Source of the DNA: Neocallimastix lanati (nom. inval.)
Lineage: Eukaryota > Neocallimastigomycota > Neocallimastigomycetes > Neocallimastigales > Neocallimastigaceae
Length of the DNA stretch: 64,000 nt
Assembly (NCBI GenBank): GCA_016946835.1
Contig: JACVTC010000032.1
Span: forward strand, 1,377,501-1,441,500
Direction of reading: 5' to 3'
In this document: positions 54,389 to 64,000 of the stretch, one piece after another
Layout of the letters: each line of letters begins with the position of its first letter
How positions within the stretch are numbered: position 1 is the stretch's first letter
Position numbers and translations under genes: made by a program
The notes under the pieces: generated by a model
What the model was told of the DNA's origin: nothing
The model's input: the letters and a program-made list of their open reading frames with translations, nothing else
Database searches by the model: none

Positions 54389-57300
54389 TTATTTTGGTGA
54401 TGATGATAAATGATTAATAAATAAAGGTTTATCAGACTCGTTATTAACTGAAAGATTATTATCTGAGTTATAATGAACATTATCAACATTTTCATTTTTA
54501 CTAGCATTATCATTTTTATTAGATTTAATATTTCCAGTTGAGTTTTGATGATGGATTATATTTACATATTTTGCTTTGAAATTAATATTGTCTTCATCAT
54601 CATTATTGAAACTTTCGACAATAACATTTTCATTAATTAAATTATTAAAGTTTTTATTCATATTAAATGTCTCAGAAACCGAATTTATATCATTTTCACT
54701 TCCACCTTTATTTTCCAAAATTCTTGTTTTTTCATTATCATATTTAGTCTTAGTACTATTAAAACTATTACTTCTACTATTACTAAGATTAGGTTCTTCA
54801 TTTCTTTTATCATCTTGATAAGTATTGACACTTTTATTCTTTAATAGATTTTTGATGATTGATGATACTTCACTTGTAACTTTACCAGAATTAATATCCA
54901 ATGGTTGAGACAAAACTATATAATGATTTATTATTTTATTAATAAATCAGATTAAATAATTGTTTTTATTTATAAATTATATTTATAAACATGATATATA
55001 TAACATAAATAAATGTATAATTAGAAATAAGATTAAAAAGAAATAATTAAATAAACAATTAAGATTTAATAACTTACTTTCATCAGATATTTCTTCTAAT
55101 TGTTTATTCATACCCTTAGTAATTAAGAGAAGTTTTTGAGTTGATTTTTCCCATAATTCTTGTAATTTTTTTGGATCTTGACAAAACCTTTGGAAATGTT
55201 CGTGTAATAGATCAATATTTGTCAATGATGAAGAATTTAAACCTAAACTTGTAATATAATTTGTTGATATTGGTGATGAGTTTTCTGAATTACTATTTGA
55301 ATAGGAAGTTTCAGATATTGTATTTAGATTTATATTATTATTATTATTAATGTTATTGTTATTATTATTATTTATATTTATATTATTATTATTATTTGGA
55401 TTATTATTGCTATTATTGCCATTGGCATTAATATTATTATTATTACTATTATTATTACTATTATTATTACTACTATTATTACTATTACTATTATTACTAT
55501 TATTATTAGTATTATTAGTATTGTTATTTGGATTTGAATTAATACTTGGATTTAAATTAATATTGCTCTTTCCTGAGTTATATAATGAATTATTAACCCA
55601 AAGGAATCGGGAATGGTCTTCTTCACAAATTTGTACAAATGCCATACCAGAGCGATGAACAAACTGAATATTTTTATTTTCAGGCTTTTCATAAGAATAT
55701 TTTACTGGACGTTTAAATTGATGATCAGATTCTAGGTCAAGTACAAAACCAAAGTATTTTAATAATTCAGATTCATACCAATACATTGGTATTTCAATAT
55801 CTCTTAATTGTAAAGGTTTAACATTTGTACTATTATTATTAGCATTTGTATTTGTACTGATATTACTGGTATTATTACTCTTTTTACTTTCTACAGACAT
55901 TTCAGAATTGTTACTATTTTTTCTAATTTCAAAAAGATCACTACTACTAAGATTTTCTTTAATAGGCATTTTTTCTTTTTCATTATTATCATAGGTTGAT
56001 AATGATAAACTATTATCTTTAATACTATTTGATCTTTCTAGCATTACACTATCATTAACACTATTCTTTCTATTGTCATTTTCACCATTGGTTATAGTTG
56101 AATCAGTCCTTACTAAATTAATTTTTCCTTTACCTGAATATGGTAAACTATTTTCAAGTTCTTGGAAAACTAAATCTATATTTGGAGGCAAGAGTGATAA
56201 TTTAATTACACTAACAGATTGGAATGGATTAGCATTTGAATATTGTTGAATTTGTTGATATGGAGCTTCAACAAGTTTGAAACCACATCTTTCTGCAAAT
56301 CTAGACCAACTCGTTAATTGATCTTCAATTAACCTTGCAGTGCATACTAACCAATGTAATTGGAAATGATAACAATTCATTGGATTATAAACAGTATCAT
56401 AGTGTAGAGTAGCAACTTCACATCGATTACTCTTTTGCAATGGATCTACATCAATTATTAAAGACTGACTAAGCTTAAATGGGAGACGATCAAAATCGTC
56501 AATTGTATCATTACTATCTTGAAGATTTGCTTTTTGAGTTCTAAACCAACGCATTGCACCACGATCTGGATGATCTTTTGGGAGTGAAAATTCTGCTCTT
56601 AAACGATAGAAATAAAAACCATCAAGGAAGTGATGCTTTTTTGTTACATGTTCAAACATTCCCTTGTTCAATAAATGATTACCAAATTCAACTGCCTCTT
56701 CTCTAGTATCAATATCATGGAAAGATCTAATCATCCATTCTACAAAATCACTACCAATAAATGTTCTTTCATATACACGGAAATGCCAACGACGATCTCT
56801 ACAAGGAACACCATCTGCGTGTTGCATTGCATGGGCAATTGATTCAATAGAAGAATTTTTAGATAACCTCTCCATTAATTGAACGGAACCACGACGATGA
56901 GAATGTCTTGATTCAGATAATTGAATTTGTCTCTTTAAATCTAATGGATTTGGTGTAAATGATGTTGTACTATATGTCGTAAATTGAATTTTTCTTAAAA
57001 TATTAGATTTATTAATACGCTTTAGGTTTAATGATTGATCACGATCATTTCTATCATTATGTTGATTTAATTTTAATTTTTCAAAGACATCTATGAATTT
57101 TGAAAAACCAGCAATTCTAAGTTCTTCTTCATCAAGTTGTTCATTTGTTGGATTAAGAAGTGTACTATTTTGAGGAACGGTATCTAATGGAATTAAAATA
57201 AATCTTGCACTTAAAAATTCCAAAGAATCTGCTGTATCTTTTTGACTACCAGAAATAAAATGATCAAGATAATTCCAATTATAAGTTGCTAATGAAGGAT

Positions 57301-60300
57301 ACTTAAAGGTAATTGTTCTAGTTTGATAAAAATCTTGACTTTTTGGCCAAATTGAACATTTATATGTAATAGGATTTGTGGAATAGCTTATTTTTCTCAC
57401 GTATCTTTTAATTTCAATATTTTGACGAGTCGAATCATAATAAAGTTTATGTAAATGATCGCCTAAACTTAAATAATATTGTTGTTTAGATATTGATTGA
57501 GGCCACGTTCCTTCATCTTTAAAACTATTTGGATATTTTCTATTATCAACACTATTATTGGTATAATCTGAAACATTAGATTGCTTTATATGCATATTAT
57601 TAGTAATATTTGAAATTATTAACTGGAAACCTTTGCTTAATCTTTGTGAAATCATTTCTTTTAATAAACTATCAATTCTTTTTATAAAGTTTAATGAATC
57701 ATCTGAATTTTCTGGGTATAAAATATATTCATCATCAGGAGCCAATGCATAGGTATATTCTTCATAATAATCTCTTAAATCATCTTGTTTTGGAAAGAAG
57801 TCAGTTGTTAATGGGAGACAAGCTGGTGTACAAAGAGATTTCCATTTCATTGTAGCTTTATTAGAAGTTGGCTCCATTGATTTTGGAAAAACATGATGCC
57901 AACGACATATATGTGAACTTAGTCTCATTTTATTTTTTGTTGGATTGCAAGGATTAATATAATTTTGTTTTATATGTCTTATAGTTCCAGGTTTTCCAGG
58001 TGATAACTTAACTATATGCTTTGAAGTATCATTTTGAGGTGAACAAAACTTCAAAGATTCTGATATACTATTGCGATTATCTGTATCTCTATAACTTCCT
58101 GTACAATTATTATACCTTGTTGAATGTTTAATACAAATTGGTGCAACTTGTGTATTTTTCGATGTATCTGTTGTTACACTATTAGCGTCACCTTTATTAT
58201 TAATATAGATTTGTAAGAATTAATTATTATTAATTATTTAATTTTGTTAACATTAGAAATAATTATAAATACCAAATAAAGTAAAAATAACAAACAAATA
58301 ATAATAATACTAATAATAATAATAAAATATAAAATATATATATATCAAAATTAAAAATTAAATACCAGTTGTATTATCTACTTCAGATAAAACTCTTATA
58401 TGATCAAAATCAATATTGATATTACTTGTAAATGATTTAGGTCTTTCACGCTCTCCTCCAAAACTTTTTCTAAAAGATTTAGTATTCGTTAAATTGAGAT
58501 TTGATACTCCAGTAGTTGTAGGATTAACCATAGAAATTTCATTTTTTTGTAATTCCAATTTATTTTTTATATGAGCATTGTGAATTATACTATTTCCATT
58601 TGTTCCAAAACTCGACGCAATATTAACTTCACTATTAGCATAATCTTAATCAATAATATTAATTTTAATTTTAATATTATATAAATAAATATATAAATAA
58701 ATTATAATTAATAATTTTTACATATTTAAAAAAATATAAAATATAATTTAAATTTATATATATATATATATATATATATTTACTTGAAGAATTAGAATTA
58801 TTAATTTTTATTGATGTTGTTGATCTTATAGGCTCTAATCTTAAATTATTTTCAATATATAATCTACTATCATTTGAATGACGTATATCATTACGACGTG
58901 ATACAGAAGAAGTTGCAGATGCACTATCTTTTAATATTTTATTTCTTTGAGAAACAATTGGGTTCTCATCACGATTATCAATACTACGATTAGAATCAGA
59001 AACTTTAATAGGATTAGTAACAGAATAAGTATTATCTGGGGTGATATTATGACTAGAATTCGCTATTCTTGCATTAAATCTTGTTCTTGAGTGTGATTTT
59101 TGATCATAATGAAAAAGTCCTTCATCATAACGATCATAATCAATAGTACTTTGATCAGGTTCAATAGAAGAATTAATTTTTTCGGATGGATTAGAATCAA
59201 GATATGGAATCAAAATAGAAGAGCCCGCTTGTTCTGTTATACCCATCATTTGAACATCATACATTTTACAACGTAATAAAAATTGATGATTATTAGAATT
59301 AGAATTATTATTTTTGTCTTCAGTATCTTGATTATTATTCCAAAAACTGCAATCAATCCAATATGGAATATTATAAAATATATGTTCCGGATTATCATTA
59401 TTTGGATCGTCGAAATAAAGAGGATCCCATACATCCACTTTTTTTTCTGAAGATTCTCCTGGCTTTTCGAAAGATTCATTTTTATGTAATTTTCTTTCGT
59501 TAAATGATGATAAAGAATTATCAACGCTTTCTTGATTAGTATTTAAAGATAATTCTTTTGAGTAATATTGCATTAAAGGAACAAGATAGAGTGGTGGCCT
59601 AGAAAGACATACTAAATCAAGACTAACACCATTATCAATCATTCTTTGTGTCGTTAATCTTAAAAGTTTTTTATCTACTTCAAATATACCAGTTCCTGGG
59701 GTAACAACAACAATAGAAAGCCCCGTTCTTAAAATATTTCTATCCATATAATGTTTATCAAATGGATTAAGAGCTAGATTAATTGCTTCTAATACATTAC
59801 CTTCACATGCTGGTGAATTATTTCCAGATAAAATAGTTGAACCGTTTTCTGACCTTTGTAATATATCTTTTTGAAATTGAACAAATTCACGTTTTAATAT
59901 TGTAAGCATGGAAAAAGAATCCATTCTTGTTTCAAAATCAATTACAACTCTATAAAAATCTTTATATGGTCGATTTAATGAATCATATAATATAGCATTA
60001 TCATTTTCTGGTGCTTCATCAATATGATTATAAAAAATACGAGAAAATAATATAATTGATATTGTATGATTAGTATTACTTTCTGTCCATTTTTTAAATA
60101 ATGTTGGAAAGAATCCTGTTAAAGCTTTTTCATAAAAAAGTTCACCATCTTCATCAAAATCCCACATTTCTCTACTCATTTGTATAAATATATAAAATTT
60201 TGATGATTCAGATCTAAATATAGTTTTAGTTGAATTTGTAATATAACCACATGCAACCTTTTTATTTTTAATATTATTATTATTAATTAATATTTATTAA

Positions 60301-60302
60301 TA

Positions 60303-60336
<34 letters not shown>

Positions 60337-61295
60337 TATTATTATTTATTAATTATTAATTATTTAAAATATTAAAATAAATGATGTTCATTTAATAAAT
60401 AGAAAATATGTAATCATTACTTTTTTTCCATTAACAAGAATTTTTTTAACTTGAGCTCTTAATAAACCAGCATATGAAATATTCTTTCCCACATAAACAC
60501 ATGTTCCTTCTAAAGCTAATTTAAATCTCCACATATCCCCACGACTTATATATTGATCTCTAAATGTTACTTCAATATAGTCTGCAGTTACTTCAGAAAA
60601 ATCTATCTTTTTATAGTTAATATATATTATTTATTTTATACGTTTTAAATTATTCAATACAAAAATATTTATAAATCAATTATATATTTAATTCTATTTA
60701 TGAGAATTACTTTTCTAACAACAACATCTGTTCTTGCTTGTAATTCGAATAACGATGCAATGTGATTTGCAACAGAAATCTTTCATTTTAGTAAATATTT
60801 ATATTATTTAATATATATATGCACGTATATTTAAAATTCATTTTTAAATACTTTATTATTATAAATTTATAAGTATAATTAAATTATTACTTGTAATTGA
60901 GGTTGCCTTATACTAATGTCTTTATCAATATTACTGACTTGAATAATTAATCTTCTACATTCAATTGGTAAAGAATGTATCAAATCTGCTACAGCATGTT
61001 TATGTTTTTGATTATTATTAATGTATTTTGAGTTCGAATTATTACGATTATTCCAATTATTATTTGAAGGTCCAGTTGATTCAGGGTGAAAAATCTCCAA
61101 TAAATCTCCTGAATTAATATTTGGAAAATGTTCCTGATTTATAACAACATCTTGTTTAGAAAAACGTTCATCATGAACATACAAATTATATAATTTTTTT
61201 GGATTTGTTTTCATTTTTGTGTTTGATATTAATCCTGAAGTCACATCGAGATAATTTTGAACTTTGTCTTTTTTATTATTTGAAGTTACTGGCAT
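54389..61295 (-). CDS. IML1: GATOR1/SEACIT subunit Iml1 (DEPDC5 orthologue)
   Basis: Seven exons: 61295-60891, 60779-60711, 60606-60421, 60257-58784, 58644-58366, 58191-55078 and 54915-54389, giving about 2017 residues. Iml1/DEPDC5, with Npr2 and Npr3, forms the complex that acts on the Rag GTPase Gtr1 to inhibit TORC1 on amino-acid shortage, at the vacuole. The N-terminal domain (ISYAGLLRAQVKKILVNGKK, then VACGYITNSTKTIFRSESSK) is followed by the Iml1-specific region (EMWDFDEDGELFYEKALTGF, LFSRIFYNH, GLSIVVVTPGTG, QRMIDNGVSLDLVCLSRPPL). A middle domain has WARF-like SRFAERCGFKLVEAPYQQI. The DEP domain is at about 1262-1340 (WHFRVYERTFIGSDFVEWMI ... FYFYRL). Later YWYESELLKYFGFVLD and QFVHRSGMAFVQICEEDHSR fit the C-terminal domain. 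Longer than yeast Iml1 (about 1580) owing to Asn/Ser-rich insertions, the largest near 55340-55560. The last exon is low-complexity and less certain. Confidence 0.93.
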
Positions 61296-61421
61296 ATTGT
61301 TTTTAATATTTATTTACATTTATATATAAATATAAATATATATATATTTTAATATTGTATAAGGTTTTAATATTATTATTATTATTATTATTATTTAAAT
61401 AATATTATTTTATTCATTTAA

Positions 61422-61461
<40 letters not shown>

Positions 61462-62548
61462 TTTGTTAAATAAGATTTTAAACAATTATATTTATAATTT
61501 TTAAAAGATAGCAATTATAAAGCAAAGAAAATTTTATAAATATTACATTTAATATAAAAAACGATTGTTGTAAATTTAATTAAATTTAATAAAGTCTGAA
61601 TATATATTGTTATTTGAAAATTTTATATTAAATAACAATATTGGGTTAGGTTTTAAAATAAACTTATTAATAATAAAAATTTTATAATTGTTGATTGTAA
61701 ATATATATACCTGATTTATTACATAAATAAATGTACAAAAATTGTTATATTTCTATTGGATTTTTAAATTAATATATATAAAATTATTTCAAAAACTTTT
61801 TGTTTCTTAAAATAAAAATAAAACATAATTCTATTTGCCTATATATATTATTAATTGAAAAAAATTTATCAAATATTCAGAATCAATAAATTATTAAATT
61901 CTTAAAAAAAGGGAAAAGTTAATGGATGTTAATATATAAAATTAATTATTTATTTGGACTTAACGAATAATATAATGATACTTTACTAACTTATTTAACT
62001 ATGTCCATTGTTTTACTAATTTATTTTAAAAGTAACTTAATACTAATATAAATTACTACCATAGTGTTAGTGATATCCAACAAATATAAATGAATATGGA
62101 AAATCAGATTCTGAATTTATTTATAGGAGTATCTTTATTATTTTATTACTTTTAATAATTAATTATAATTGAAGTCATTATTCATAAAGAGGGTGTAAGT
62201 ATTATAATTTCACTTTATTTATGTTTAATGAGGTTAAATAAGATCAATTATTTTCATTTAATTCTTTATATACATATAAAAAATATTACTATTAATAATA
62301 GCTAAAGTATATTCATTGAAATTTTCTAATATATATTTATCTTAATTATAACTGTCCATAAGAAACATTTTTAAAAATACATATATTTATCTAACAATAA
62401 TGATGAGAATTAAATAAAAACAGATACTTTTAATTTTAATTATAAAAAAACAAGAACAAAATAAAATTATAATTTAATGAATGAATAAATGAATGAATAA
62501 ATAAATATATACATAAATACATAAATAAATAAATAATAATAATAATAA

Positions 62549-62579
<31 letters not shown>

Positions 62580-63034
62580 AAAACTATATAATTTTTTAAT
62601 TTATTATATTTTATTTATATTTTTATATTTGAAAATTTTAATTATCCCCCTTTTTTTTGTGTTATTATTATAATTATATATATATACTTTTCTTTTTTGT
62701 ACACTGTTTATGTTTAATGTATTGTTTTAATTCATTATTTGATAATTTTTATTTTATTACTTTAAACTTATATATAATTTGTTTTATTTTGAATATAAAA
62801 CTTCATTTTCTATTTATTTTTTTAAACTTATTTTCTTTTTTTTATTTTTATTTTTATTTATTTTTCGTTTACTATTATATGTATATTATTATATTATTAT
62901 TTATTTATATTTTATCTTCATTTTTTGTTTAATAAATTTATATATTATATATTTTATTTATAGAGCAAAATATAAAAACGAAATAAAATAAATTTAAATG
63001 TATTTTAATTATATATTTTTATTATTTATAATTG

Positions 63035-63076
<42 letters not shown>

Positions 63077-63475
63077 AAAAAATATATATATATAATAAAG
63101 TATTTTTAAAACAATATATATAAATATATACTTTTATATACTTTTCAAAATGAAAAATTATTTATTAATGTGTTGTAAATTTTTATATGTTATTAAATAT
63201 TATTAATATATATATATATAAAGCTTTTTTAATTTAAATAGAATTTATCTTTATATATATATATTTATTTTATATTGTCTTTAAAATTTTATATTAATAT
63301 AAATTAATTTTATTATATATTATAAATATAAAAATTTTATAAAAATTTTTATATTTATAAAAGAATTAATAAAGAATATATATATTGTATATAATCATTT
63401 TAAACTAAAATTTATATGATACTATTTAACTTGAATTCTTTATATATACGCTTCTATCTTCATAACACATTCACT
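61296..63475. other. AT-rich intergenic stretch between IML1 and SCD6
   Basis: Simple AT DNA with (AAT)n at 61426-61458, (ATAA)n near 62475-62530, a poly-A run at 62550-62577 and a poly-T run at 63038-63072. Two overlapping plus-strand open stretches at 62657-62991 are Phe/Tyr/Ile noise. No gene recognised. Confidence 0.55.
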
Positions 63476-64000
63476 TTATTGATTACTTTCTTGTTTCTGT
63501 TGTTGAGTGCTATTATTTTGATTTGCTTGTTGGTCCTATTATATAATAAAAAATATTTTTTAATAATATTTATAATAAGTAATTTGAATCTATTATATTT
63601 ATTATATTCTTAAAATGTTAATATCATAATATAATTACTTGATTTTTTTGTCTGTTATTATTATTATTATAGTAGTTTCTATAGTTATTTCTGTGATATC
63701 CTCCATTATTACGGTTGTAATTTCTACCTCTGTATGTGTGATAATTATTTCTTCTGTATCCACGATGTCCACCACGATTAACAGTAGCTTGTCCGAATGT
63801 TTCCATATTAAGTTTACGTTCTTCATATTGTTTGGCTCTACGATCAAACCTTTTTATGTATTTAAATATTTAGAATTAAAATTTTAATTTCATTTACTTT
63901 TATATTAGATTACTTACTTCTTTCCTTGTTCTTCAGCTCTATCCTTACTTTCACAAGAAATATTATCAAAGAATGAGGAAGATTTGTTGTAGAAATTTTC
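63476..64000 (-). CDS. SCD6: Scd6/LSM14 (RAP55) mRNP protein, C-terminal part only
   Basis: Visible exons: window edge to 63918, 63849-63639 and 63535-63476. The first carries the FFD box (ENFYNKSSSFFDNISCESKD). The second begins with the TFG box (FDRRAKQYEERKLNMETFGQ), then an Arg/Gly/Asn/Tyr-rich tail (GGHRGYRRNNYHTYRGR). The third is a short Gln/Asn-rich end (QQANQNNSTQQQKQESNQ). The FFD-TFG order is diagnostic of Scd6/LSM14 proteins, which bind Dhh1 or Pat1-type partners and eIF4G through the RGG region to repress translation and promote decapping in P-bodies. The N-terminal Lsm domain lies beyond the window. The last intron (donor after CAA at 63639) is inferred: without it the frame would end five codons later at 63624. 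Confidence 0.87.

Noticed and set aside
62657-62991. Two overlapping Phe/Tyr/Ile-rich plus-strand ORFs that look like membrane proteins
   Set aside because: Produced by T-rich simple DNA; both frames look equally hydrophobic, which indicates composition and not coding.

Overview
The window looks like nuclear DNA of a very AT-rich eukaryote, most likely an anaerobic gut fungus (Neocallimastigomycota). The reasons are the extreme A+T content with poly-A/poly-T runs of 20-60 nt, short GT-AG introns, Asn-rich proteins, fungal-type housekeeping genes (IML1, SAM50, PGS1, CWC21, SCD6/LSM14, RPL7), small secreted LysM proteins, and copia plus LINE retroelements. No tRNA, rRNA or CRISPR feature was found. 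The organism call is inference; Dictyostelium-like genomes are the main alternative and fit the gene and element content less well.

Left third (1-21.5 kb): an AMPK/MARK-type protein kinase with at least 11 exons, on the minus strand and running off the left edge; an old broken copia element (6.7-11.3 kb); two overlapping-in-type LINE remnants (12.3-15.9 kb); and a three-exon secreted LysM protein (16.8-17.5 kb). About 4 kb of simple AT DNA follows.

Middle (21.5-40.8 kb): a complete-length copia retrotransposon, 21568-28237, with 299-bp LTRs that differ at one position and a 5-bp target duplication. Its pol reading frame is nevertheless broken. Then come LINE remnants around a 57-bp minisatellite with 11 copies, a second LysM gene with a long Thr/Lys repeat tail (33.6-34.7 kb), and 6 kb of AT-rich DNA holding one unusual compositional island at about 39.6-40.1 kb.

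Right third (40.8-64 kb): mostly conserved cell-biology genes. PGS1 (cardiolipin pathway, plus strand) is followed by a giant (TAA)n array and LINE remnants. Then come RPL7 (ribosome, minus), SAM50 (mitochondrial outer-membrane protein assembly, minus), the divergent CWC21 (spliceosome, plus), IML1 (GATOR1/SEACIT subunit controlling TORC1, minus) and the C-terminal part of SCD6/LSM14 (mRNA decapping/translation repression, minus). PGS1 and SAM50 both act in mitochondrial membranes. The genes are otherwise unrelated and show no operon-like organisation. All recognised retroelement pieces lie on the minus strand.

Gene models were built by reading frames across GT-AG introns. In every complete model the exon lengths sum to a whole number of codons and the conserved domains stay in register across the junctions.
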